From the NCBI RefSeq assembly GCF_017591435.1, contig NC_059296.1, forward strand, positions 2,366,001 through 2,430,000: DNA of 64,000 nt, in the 5' to 3' direction. Source of the stretch: Portunus trituberculatus. Taxonomy: Eukaryota > Arthropoda > Malacostraca > Decapoda > Portunidae. The notes beneath the pieces are model-generated. The model did not search any database. It was not told the DNA's origin and saw only the letters and a program-made list of their open reading frames with translations. The translations under genes were made by a program, and so were the position numbers. Numbering within the stretch: position 1 is the first letter of the stretch; each line of letters starts with the position of its first letter. Below, piece after piece: positions 40,666 through 53,500 of this stretch.

Positions 40666-41030
40666 TGGAGAAGCTTGAAGAGTCACAGATCATGTAATAA
40701 AATTCAAGAGATAAGCCTCAATGATTTGAGGATCAGCAGAATGATTCAAACATAATATACATGTATCAGGAAAAATAAATAACTCCAGGAAAATAAATTC
40801 AATGTAACAATAATGTAATCTGAGAATACTGAGACCTTCAAGATAGGGAATTTCATGATACTGAAATGAAGACCATGAATAATGCCGAGGTCATCAGAAA
40901 AGGCACTAAAGAAATATATTTTGAGATAGTTATCATATACTGACGAAAATTAGCTCAGACCTTGAACAGCTACTATGACTATGTACTACATAGTTACTTT
41001 ACTTCCAACCACATGTATGCACACACTCAA
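37486..41030. other. Intergenic with GA runs; no supported exon
   Basis: GA runs lie at about 39031-39101, 39216-39291 and 40508-40577, followed by a 41-bp A run at 40620-40660. CpG-richer patches near 39480-39560 and 39840-39960 could be promoter or UTR DNA. A short plus-strand frame at 40047 (MELSISHFLNVFLVFTFCLC) looks like a signal peptide but has no donor and is on the strand opposite to the quiver gene. Confidence 0.4.
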
Positions 41031-41106
41031 GTAGTGTTAATTGTGGCAGTGCACTAACCCACAAACGAAAGGGCGTGGGTTTGAGTCCCAGGTGCAGCAG
41101 TAGCAG

Positions 41107-41146
<40 letters not shown>

Positions 41147-42050
41147 AGGGGGGCGGGGGCCGCCCAAGTTTCTGAACTTGAAAGCCCCGTTCTGTTCACT
41201 TAGCAGCAAATGGGTACGGGATGTATCTATGTGACTCAATGCATTGTAGCCTTGCTGTCCCAGTGTGTGGTGTGGTCTCAGTCCTACCCAAGGATCAGTC
41301 AGTATGAGTTCTGAGGTTTCTTTTCATAAGGCTGGCTGGGTGACAAACAGATGATCTAGGTCAGGGGTTCTCAACCTGGGGTACACATACCCCCAGAGAT
41401 ACGTGAGAGGAATTTTGGAGGTACGTGACAGGTTTCTCAAAATACTTCAGTTTTTTAATAACTGCAAACCTATTTGTAGAAAGTGGCTTGCTTGTGCTGG
41501 GATAGATGTGTCCTCCAGTACAACCAGGGCATGTTAATAACATTAACAAGGAAACTATTGGAGTTATGTCACTTGAGAGAAAGCTCTCTTGGACTATAGT
41601 TGCTACACAACCTTGCCAACCTATAATACTTAGTTCCGTTTTATTATTTTCAAATGCTATTCACATACACAGTGACTTATCTATCACTTACTAGTGTTGC
41701 AAGCAGCACTAGTTCACTGCCACAATGATCAAAAACTGTCTGACATAGTTCCATGTTGGTAAATGTTTTGCATGCTAGGAGTCAGTCACATAACGTTTCC
41801 CTGTGAAGTACTAGTTCCTATCGACACTACCTCATAGTGACATACTCAAATTAATTGAAAATTTTGTCTGCTCCATATATATTACACAATTTAAATTTAA
41901 TAAACTAAGATAATAACCCATGCATTTATTTTTACTCTTCATGATGCTGCATTGTGGGTAAGGGATACATGACCAATACTGAAAGACTTCAAGGGGTATA
42001 TAAGATTAAAAAGGTTGAGAACCCCTGACCTAAGTGAATATATACAAATA
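41030..42050 (+). mobile_element. tRNA-derived SINE, interrupted by a hAT MITE
   Basis: A tRNA-like head with a B-box-like GGGTTTGAGTCCCAGG (about 41088-41103) is followed by CAG units, an A run (41110-41143) and a body containing TAGCAGCAAATGGGTACGGG, TGTCCCAGTGTGTGG and GGCTGGGTGAC, like SINEs I associate with decapods. The 3' end appears to resume after the inserted MITE at 42036 (GAATATATAC). It lies just beyond the POLRMT stop codon. Confidence 0.55.
41362..42027. mobile_element. hAT-like MITE with TIRs and 8-bp duplication
   Basis: Ends are CAGGGGTTCTCAACCT and its inverse AGGTTGAGAACCCCTG. Flanking octamers ATCTAGGT (41354-41361) and ACCTAAGT (42028-42035) match at 6 of 8 positions, as expected for an old hAT target duplication. 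Including flanking AGGT/ACCT the inverted repeat is a perfect 20-mer. No transposase is encoded. Confidence 0.75.
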
Positions 42051-42079
42051 AACAAAATTTCATATACAAATATAATTTA

Positions 42080-44574
42080 CTATGAAAAGAAATATACACT
42101 CTCTATAACATTATCTATATTAAATTCTCCTTTAGTTGGAACTTGCTTTACAATACTGTTGAGCTTCATTTTTGAAGAATCCAAAGCAGAACCATCATAG
42201 GCAAAATCACTGAAAGAGGAAAGACCATAAGATTAATTATGTTTTGCAGTAAGGCTTTCCAAATAAGAATATAAAGTAACACCAAAATATTTCAACCAAG
42301 AGAATCAAATAAGATTTTTTATAGAGAAAATTAATCCTAGATATCAATTATTATCAGATGTTATATGTTTTTTTTTCTGATTCATAAATTAGAATACAAA
42401 ACAAGAATGAAAAACCACTGTAATGTAATGACAAGGCTATCTGTCTCTATCTACACAGAATTGTTGATAAAACAGAAGAATGTGGGTATGGATATGACGA
42501 ATCAATAGTCAGTCTACTTTACCCCTTGGACAGTCCAAACTTTTTCTGTAAAAATCTAGAAAGATCTTCCAAAATTGGTTCTTTATGAAGAGCAACAAAC
42601 TGGTCCCTGCAAATCTGAAAAGCAAATATTAAACTTAAATATTTACCTGATGTCAATAAATTGGAGTACTAATTTTGACAGATTCCTCACACATGAATAT
42701 AAATGTTCAATAGCTTTTCTCATTCATTTAAAATGGATATCAAATGACAATAAACATTCTTCGTGTGAATGCATTACTATCCTAATAACAACAAATGAGT
42801 ATGACTAATACACACACTGACTATGAAAATAAAAAAATATATATCAATAAATCTGGCACAACATTTTTAGTATATAGATTAATTTCACTCCTGACACATT
42901 AATTTTTTCAGCATGCATTAATAAATAATTTTTTATCATCCTCTTAGCTGGTACCAGGTTAGGGTGATCTGACTGTCTTAGGCCTGGACCTCAAGTGCTG
43001 AAAAATGTCTTCAGAAAACCATATTTCTTACACTTCTTTACCTTGTTCATGATGTTAACAGAGCAGGCGTGGGTCCAGAAACAGTCGTGCACTGATACAA
43101 AGGTAATGCCAGCTTGCTGACAATGAAGAGAAGTCAGCATCATATGTGAGGAGTCCAGGGAATGGATGAAGTTGGGGGGAAATGCATTTTTCTGTTTCAT
43201 TACATTTGGTTTCCTAAAAAAAAAAAAAAAAAAAAACAATAATAATAATGATGAAATATTCATATTTTGAATAATAAATATAAATCTTATAGGAAACCAC
43301 AGCAATTTTCTACAAAAGCAAAATCATATAAAATAAATAATAAATCCTAGTAATAATGTTGTATCACTAAATTCATTCATATATAATCATGCACTAAAGT
43401 GCTATTTTTTACATAAAAGAGTCTGTGTAGAATGTTGATGGTAATTTTCCTATGGAGATTTGGTCGCCAACAAACTTGCTATATGGCTGAACCACAGGCA
43501 ATCCCAAAGGTGTGATGTATTCCAAATTTTCACTCCTAGTCTGTAACAAAAACAAAATCATTTCAACAGATAGGTCAATGAATATCCTGCATCAAATGAT
43601 CAATAACATGGTCTCAACAAGTATGATATAGCAAGACCTCAGACATACCTCAGATACAATCTTAGCACAATCTGTAAACCAATTTTGAATCTCCTTGGTT
43701 GAAGTGAACATTTTTTCAAGGCAAAGGAAGGTTTTGTGCACCAAGTAATGTGAAGCTGCCCATCGCTGACTAGCAGGAAAATCATCCAAAGCTGCAGAAA
43801 AAAATATCAAGTAGAATATAATGTATATCACTTAATGTTCACATAAACATTGTATTTACATGTGGTATTAAGGTGCTGTATGTTACTCCTCAACTATACC
43901 ATCATTCATTAATTTACCCAAAGTTCCACTATCCATTCTTCATGTAACACAGGAGAATCTATTGGCAAATGACAGATTTTTATAATACTCTCCTATTTTA
44001 GCTTCATTAAAAAGATATGTAATTACTATGTTGACTTGAGGTGGGGACAGTTGCACCAGTTTCTTCACAATTCCTTTTTCTCTCTCACACCTTCAGGCAA
44101 ACTTACTCAGTTCTCCACATCTTAAATATGTCATCAATTACATTAATGACATGGCACACACTAATACAAGACCCAATGAAGTCTAGATTTGGTTTGTATT
44201 TTCTGGAGTTTACCTTTTAGCTGTTTCTCTATCTGGAGTCGTGCCCCGTATCTTGTCACTCCATACACAGTTGTCATGACAGTCTGCTTGATGACTTTGC
44301 GTTTGACATGACCCTCCAGTACCTTGGCTATTGGATTACCTGATGCAGCATCCTTTTGTCTCTCTGTTTCAACCAATGCAGCAACATCTGAATACACATC
44401 CTGAAATATAAGTTCCAGATTGACAACCCTTTTTCCATCAGTATCAAATTATATAATCCACAAGTATTACATTAAATTGATCATCCACCATTATACCACA
44501 ATGACATCTCATACTGGGAAAACTGAGATAAAGAATCCAAATATACACATACAACCTTGCTCTCATTCTCGCTG

Positions 44575-44633
<59 letters not shown>

Positions 44634-47540
44634 AACAAACAAATATTCATTTAGAATTAATTATCATCTTTGCCACTAGATATTCATGGCAGCAGATCAA
44701 CTCTCATTGACCATACTATGTAACAGTCCCTAGCACAAGTATATTCAGGTCTCCCCACATCAGAACACAGTAGCAGAAATGGTCTACTGATGCTATATAA
44801 AGATGAACCTACCTCCTACCCTGCTTCTAATCTCATCAATTGATTTGACACCATGTAAGAGAACTTCCTATAAAGGTCCACAAAGTTGCATCCCATTAGG
44901 TATTTACACTTGTTCTCCATTCTTCATCCTCAATCTAATACTCTTATGATATTGTCCTATTCCCATTAGCCTTACCCTTTTGCTATAAAAACATTTTCTA
45001 TTATCCTCTTAACCCAATCACATTCAAACACAAATCAATAAATCTACATGTAGTTAGTTACCTGTGGCGCTTTACTGGGTGCCAGGTTGACAGATATCGC
45101 ACCAATTTTGTCCCTTCCCAGAGCAGCATAATGTTGGAGTCCATTGCATGAGCCATCTTGATGCACAGGCAAATGGGAAACATATTCTTCTGGATTACCA
45201 CTACGAAGGGCTGTTGCTAGCTGGAATGTACAAAACTCATTATTAGCTTCCCAAGTGTATTTCTTAATTTTCTGTTATGGCTTCAGTCACACTCAGATGT
45301 TCACCAAATACATTATTGCTTATCTCTACTGGTATGTGAATGAACATTGCCAACAGTCATCTTGAACCCCTTCCTTACCACAAGACTATTTTGTGGTGTG
45401 TGTGTGTACCATGTGTGGAAGTGACCTTGTGGTACTGCACATTGCACCTGTGGTACGTGTGTACCACACAAATACACTGATGTGTATCACCAAGCCCTGA
45501 GAGTGAATTTTGCCTTTTCAGGCCCCATTTGGTGATAACTTCCTTCCCAAACTAGAACAAATGTTTGAGTCATTATTTTTAACCATCCTCTCATCACAAT
45601 ACCACCCTCCACATTAGCCAATCAATATTGGGGTTCATATTTCATGGAAAAACTAAAACCAATCATTATTCTTTTGTTTGAAAGTACAAATGTTATTCAT
45701 ATAGTCAAACCAAGAATATCAGTTCCCTATTGTTTTCCTTGGAGAGACATACTTTGCTTCTAGCTAGAGATAATGGTGTCTGTTACCTCATGTAGCAGTG
45801 ATGATTATCATAACTATGAGACAGATAGTGAGGATATACTGGAAGGCTCTCCAGATAAGTGTGATTAAAATTGTGATCCTGGACAAAGAGATAGAAGACA
45901 GTGAAACTGACAATATTACAAGTATAAAAACACTTTTGGCAAGTGAGGGGGAGCAGTCTGGTGATGATTCTGCCTCAGGGCCACCTGGCCTCTGTATCAT
46001 GTTTCACTCTCTTATCTGACCCATTTTCTTATAAGCGATTGGATGTGCTTCTTCATCTTTCCTTGAAACAGGATTTTACTACTGTGCATCCCAGGATTAT
46101 TTCACACTATGAAAGTGATCCAATGTTTGTCCTTCAGTGCTTCAAACATTCTTTTAGAGAGTGACACTGATTTGTCCATGGATGTGAGGTGTGCAGATGC
46201 ATGGGCAAGGGTGTTGCGGTACGGGGGGGTGGGACGCTTTGCTTACATTGGAGGCTGGTTGCAGTAAGGAAGGGGTTAATCCTCAGAACTGTTGCTTTCA
46301 TCTGTCTAACAGATAATCTTTGAAAGACTTTCCTTTTCAAAAAATAAAAATACATACAATCTATAATAATAGTAAAAACTTCTAGTGAAAGTAGTCTTAA
46401 TATTAGTGGATAATTGCACTTATAATGGGAAACATTTACAGCCACTAATAAATAAACTCGTCAATAACTCATAAAGTGTTCACCTCTTTACAAGCTGCCA
46501 GTGTTTGCCACGGTTCATCACTCTTGGTCCACCAGCGGCGGCCTGTGAGAGGATAGTCAGCAGAATCCAGGATGTCTTCTATTATTGACTCACAGTAATT
46601 AATGCGCTCATCAACAGGCTCTCTCTTTACGAATCCTGTCAGATTTATAAGATGCAACTGGAAGAAAATACACAACTGTATGAACCTTCAACTGCAAAAT
46701 TAGAAGATAATACATGATTCTAACCTCTTACCTGTGTCAGAAATGCCTTGCTACATCTCAGAATATCACAAACTATGTTTGGTGCAGATATATTTTATTT
46801 CCTGTAATAATTTCATTCCTCTTTCTTTCTTTTTTTTATTTCAGATACTGTAAATGACATCAACACCATGAGTTACCATTAGTGATCTATCTATGCACAC
46901 AGCCTTTATATATTTATTTAATATACAAAAATTTCCAAGGACTACTCTATATTATCTCTTTTCCCTCTAAAACAATTTTGTGTACAAATTCTTTAATTAT
47001 ATATTAATGAATATACTTTGCTATAACTAACCTTGAGCCACCTTAGACCATTTGGACCCAGCTTTTCTCCTTTAGCAAATTTGAGGATCGAGCGAACACA
47101 TCTGAGCTAAGATGATTGAGATGAGGAGGGCAGGGATACACTCTTCCACGGAAGTCCATGTTGTGAGGAAACCAAAATATTCGATCTTTAAACTGTAAGA
47201 AAATTGTCATTCTCAAAATTCTTTGAATTTGTAAACTAGTAGTTTCCTTCAAACAGAGATGTACATTATTTGTTATATATTCTAAAGTCCAATATCAGTT
47301 ATATTTTTTGGAGAAATACAAACTTATACCTACATGATGAGCTAAGGAAAGTTTGTACAATGCATCACACCATAGAGAATGCATTTCATTCTTCCTCTGT
47401 TCAAAGTCTACCCGCTGATTCCGTATCTTGTGTATTTCAATGCTGCTCATGCCAGGCTGGATCTTCTGTGGCTGAGGGCACTGTGATGGTGGCTGGGGGA
47501 TATCTAGTTCTTCACATCCATTGTTGTTGAAGAGCTGTAG

Positions 47541-47575
<35 letters not shown>

Positions 47576-50500
47576 AAGTTTATATTCTTTAACCCTTTCC
47601 ATACTAGGACACATTTTTACCTTGAGACTTGTGTACAAATAGATAATTTTATAAACATTTGGAAGGGTCTATGGAGGTCAGAAGATTAATGGCCAAAATC
47701 TTCACTATTTTAATCTCCCTCATGCTTCAGAAGCTTTATAAAATCAACCAAATAGTGAGCAGAACAAATATGGAAATGTGTCCTGGTACTCAATGGGTTA
47801 ATAATCATGACAAGCTTGTTTGTTAATTTACCAACATATATCATTATTACCATGACTATCCAACACCAATTAACTGGAAGATAAATTATAAAATTAGATG
47901 AAGAAATTTCCTATATAAAAGAAAAACAACCCTTAAACAGGAAATGATGGGTGACCACAGCTGTCCCACATGATTCTAAAAGCTTATGTTTATATCAAAG
48001 AAGTCTAATACAGTTAAACTGATACATATAAAGGTCAAGGTCAGGTACATTCATAGGTTTATGTATATTTGTTACTAAGATGTCAATAACCAAATTATTA
48101 TGAGCCCAAGGCTATTATACTACCACACAATAGTTTGGAGTGGAGAGACAAATGTAGCAAAGGGACAGACACTCATTGTGAGAATGGGTCAGCTCACTAG
48201 AATATCAGTTTGTTGATATCCACACTTAAAACCAGACAGAAACGTGAATGGTTAGACAATTGTTACATGGAATGAAAATGGTAGATGAAATAATATCAAA
48301 GGCCCTCCAGCACATCATTGACCAAAACAAATAACTTGATACTAAACCAAAACTATACCTCAATGATGATTTCGAGCATGGGTTTGTTGACCCTCCATGG
48401 AATTGAACTCAGCTGGTTAAGGGAATCCATTATTGGATACAGCTGTTGATTCCCACACTCTTCCATTCGTTGTTTCTGCTGGTAAGCACTGTAAGGTAAC
48501 CTGTAATAGCCAATACAAAGAAAGAATGAGTTTGAAAATATCAACACGGTCATATCATCATTCAATGGTTACAGTGCAAGATGAAGGCTTCCCACAATGG
48601 TTTTGGGATTTATGTCTCATACTCCACCACACTGGATGAAGGCCATGATTCTACAGTGAAAGGAGCCAATGCCTAAGTAATATTCATCATCATTTTGAGA
48701 GGAATAAGTCAAGTGAGTTATGGATAATGGCAGAATGTCTTTGTTGTCAACAGTGTCTTACCTCACAATTTTGGCATCATTCAGTAGGTATCCTCCTAAG
48801 TTTGTAGAAACCCATGGTATTGGAGGACAGACCATGGGGGACACGATAGACTCAAAGGTGAGGGTGGGTTTGGCAGCCTTCTGGTACAGCTCTACCAGAG
48901 ATGGTGATGGTTTGATCTCATCCACAGTACGGTATCCTTTAGTTCGTTCCACCTCATATATAGCAGGATACACATGCCTGAAAAGTTATGGAACAACTGT
49001 GAGGGTGAAGTACAACATAACAATAAAATTCATAGACATAATTAGGACATAATTGTTACATCTGCTTTCTTCAATAAAATTTTATGATGTGCTATCTAGT
49101 ATGTAATGTTGGCACATTTGATATGAGAGACATCCAGAAGAAGAACTTTAAAAGGAATTTATTACAAGTGAAAAATTCAATGCCATTTTCAACTAAACAC
49201 AATAATGTCTCAAACTAAACTCTCTATACTAGTTTCACATACTTTTCTAAATGAAGGGGATTCCATAGCATCACTTTCAGAAGAATAATTGAGTACATGA
49301 ATTTGCCAATGGATGTCAAAACAGTATTGGGCCACTCCACAGGACTGTGCTCCAGCGCTGGGCCATTGCAGTATGAATCAGCCAGCTCCTGCCATCTCAC
49401 ACGAGGAATGTATGTAACATTTTCTGAAATGCAGTTAAAAAGCAAAGTTATATCTATACATTAATTCATAAGTTGTCTGGACACACTGGGACCAGGCTAG
49501 AAGATTACTACTACTGGAAACCCTATTGGGAAACCTTTCTCTGTCTTTTCAATCTTGCATGTGTTTGAATTGCCTTAGTTTAAGGCTGCACCTACACCAA
49601 GCAAATCAAATCAACTCAATTCATGAAGAATCATTTGACTTGTCACTTTGAATCAGCATATTTTCAACCAACTAAGCCTGATCAACACATCATTCAGTAC
49701 CAAGGCAGCCTTCAAGGAGTATGGACATATTGGCTGTTGCAGAAGGATATTAAAACAGATACAGCTACATTAATTTTAGTATTTTGTCATATCAAGTTTT
49801 ACTTTATGTGACATGCCATACAATAGTAATTAGTGAATGAAATCAGAGGCACATGGGATAATAGCAGGAAGTGTACACCCCTCCCTCAGTCTGGCTGACT
49901 GATGGTTACGTTGTCATGCATTTCATAAGTTGACGGTACACCCTACGGTTGCCAAATGAAAATATGCAACCATATCCATAACGTTTCTGTTGTCACTTAT
50001 TTAAAAAAAATATGCAGAATAATATTGTCTAGTAATTCGTAGGGTACAGCAATTCCTTCTGTGGTTCAGTACAATATATGTAACTTTTACTGTAGTATAG
50101 GGATAACAACTAAATAAAAACTGTGTTTAACTCACCTTTGCATTTAATTTCTGTAGTACTATCCTTCCATAAAGCAGCAGTGGCATCACAATTTCGGTGC
50201 ACAGGATCACTAGGATCATATATAGCACATCGTTATTGTATTAACTTGACGAGGATGTCCACTAGCATGGTGCTTATACTCGGCTGAATTGCCTTGACAG
50301 ATGAAAAAAATGGGTCCAACCCTATCACTTATTCTAAACTGCAATGATTTGAATTGACATGATTCAACACGATTCATAAATCATATTGATTCTTCATGAA
50401 CTAAACCGATTCTATTCGCTTGGTATAAACACATCCCAAGGAGAATATCATCATAGGATGTAAATGAAGATAAAATAAAAATCAATATAAACTAATTTTT

Positions 50501-53500
50501 ATACAAACCTTTCTCATTGTCCAGGTACCAAGCAGTGTAATCTTTATAGACATCTTTAAGTTTGTCGAGCACTCCAACTTCCTTCTTGTACTTTACCACA
50601 TAACGCATGTATACCAGCTCCCCAAGGCGACGAAACATCATGTATTTGGTGAAGGAAAAGCTTTCTGATCCTCGGGCAAGTCTCTGAATTTCCTAAGAGG
50701 AATATTACAAGAGTTTTATTACTGATTATTGTCTTTGATCCTTCACCATATGTATTGTGGATGAAAGTAATAAATCTCTTTTGGAATGTGAAATCTTTAC
50801 TTGACCATTTGCAAATAAGCATACGTAAGGAACATGAATTTTGGTTTTTCATCAATCAACAATCAGCAAGTAATACTGGAAAAAGGATTGGAATGCTTTG
50901 GAGAATTGGTTTCTCCAAGGTAATGGCAGACTTGTGAGTGAAGTATGAGTACAAATGAGAGAATATCTCTTACTGTGGAAAAGAAAAGAAAATATTATGC
51001 ATGAGAGCAGATGTGGGACAGAGTCTACTAAATGAACATCACAATATAAAGAAAATAAGGCAAGCTAAAAGAAAACTTAAGGCCTACACATGGCAGTGAC
51101 TGCATGAAATATACATAAATATTTCTACCTATCACCCCCATCCATAAATCTAAAAAAACACTGAATTACCTGCATCATTACACTGATGAACTCTTCAGGT
51201 GGAAGGCTCACAAGATAAGGATAGATGGTCATTCTTTTGTCCAAACCACTGCCATAAAATGATTTTTTCATTACCCCCAGCTGGGTGATGAATGTTTGAT
51301 GTAGCACGCTCCTCCATTTCTCTTCCCAATCCTCAAGAATTTTTCTCTGAAATAAGTGACATGCATTGTCATTTTATGGGAAGAAAGACTAAGGTTCTCA
51401 GGAAACCCTAAAACTACAAAAAAATAAAAATAAATAAATAAATAAAATAAAAAATAATAATAAAAAAAAAAAAATAAATAAAATAAATAAATAAATAAAT
51501 AAAATAAAATAAAATAAATAAATAAATAATAATAATACTAAAGTAATAAAGAGATCTTAAGCCCAATCTCTAGTCTTTACCTATCTCTTAGCATGACTGA
51601 ATAAGAGATTGTCAGTAATATTTTTTTTTTACATAAAACACACACACACACACGATCAGTGCCGTTTTTTCATGCAAGAGGATCATTCTATCTTCCCTAT
51701 GATGACTAAATGTCCTTCAATAAATAACCATCCAAAGTGTACTTACATAATGGTGAGTGTCCTTTGACTCCTCTTTCTTTTCAATGCTGTTGATGACTAA
51801 CTGACTACTGGTCTCAAGTGCAAACTGTTCCTTTATCCATTTATTCAGCATCTCCTGAGTCACAATCCCATGAGCTGGAGAAGGCACCTGTTGGACACTT
51901 TTGCTGTTAGTATCCTATTATCTTAAGATGTGAAATCATAGGAATAGCAGAGCAATGAAAAATACAAAGGAAGAACAATAGAATTTATAATTATTCATAA
52001 GAAATATGTATTATGGCTGAAATTCTAAAACTGAACCTATGCAGCATCTTTCTAACAGCCTATCTGTACATAAAAATCATGAGGGAGTAAATACAGTATA
52101 TAATACCTTGGTGGAGTGCATAGTTGTATTGAGATTATTGACCAAGTTACAGGAATACTTGGTTTCTGTCCTGGCTTGCTCAATCCCAAAATTTGGATCA
52201 ACCTGAGTGACTGCCTGGAGTGCACACTTCAAATCATGCTCAAGAACCTCAGCTTGGCTGAACACATCCTCTAATGTAAAGTCCTGGAAGAGAAATTAGT
52301 CACTCAAGTTTGTAGGAAAAAACACTTGAAACCTCACTAACTTTCCTGAATAGGAAAAGTATAATCTGTGTTTGCAGTACGCAGATGCATGACTAGTGTC
52401 ATATTTTGAGTAAGCAAAAGGGATTAACCTGAAAGATATGTTTTGTGACTTAAAAGAAATAAAAACAGAACTTTCACCTCTTTGTTTAAGTCTTCTAAAT
52501 ATAGCCTGATGATCTGTGTATTATTTTCAGACACTTCCTGTTGACCCAAGCAGCTCAACATCAATGCATAAGTGGTTGCATCTGGATTTATTCCATCCTC
52601 CTTAAGGCATCTGAAAAGTTCTGTCATCTTCTTGAAATTTTTCTGGAAGAGAAAGAACAATCAGTTAAAATCTGTACAACATAAATTTGTCAATATTTCC
52701 TTTATATTGTCTATTACAGTTAAGGACTCATACACTTAAGAATATATAAGCTGCTTCAAAATAAAGTTTGAATATGCAAAAACCTGAATTTAGCCAAAAT
52801 GTCTAATAAAGGAATAGGGTTGTGGAAACTTGTAAGACTCAATGTATACACACATCTGATATTTCTGTGCCATTGCAGTCATATGGAAAAAGTCATGTGT
52901 ATTATAAATAAATTAATGAATAAAACTACCATCACTATCATTAACTTTTCTAAATAGTCTTATCTTTAAGTAATAGTCTTCACATAACTGATTAAACATT
53001 ACTACATTTTTGTAACAAATAGTACCTTGTTAGCATATCCCTGGAGGATAAGGTTGTAGACTTGGACGGAATTGACTTTCTGGCACTCATCTTTCCGGTT
53101 AGAGTGGTGAGCACACTGGCGGTAGTACAGAAGAGTGTGGGTGGCACGATTCAGCATTCCCAGATTGATCTGCAAGCAAATTTTATAATACATTTATCAA
53201 GATATAATTAGCTTTGACAAAATTAAGTATGAAACTGCAACAAGACTTCATTAGAAAAAAATTAAGCAAGGGCTACTCACACACACACTAAGGTATGCAG
53301 CAAGTGACTGATTAAAACTGGCTTCCCGTCCTCTTCTTCTCACTTCTTTGAAATATTTCTCTTCCTCCTTACTTTTCTTATGCTTCTTCACTCCTTTCTT
53401 AGACTTAGGTGTTGGCTCAACCTTGGGAGCAGGACTTTGGCTCACCTCCTGAACTTCAACATCTTCCTCCAGAATATGAAGCACCTCTGGACCAGACAAA

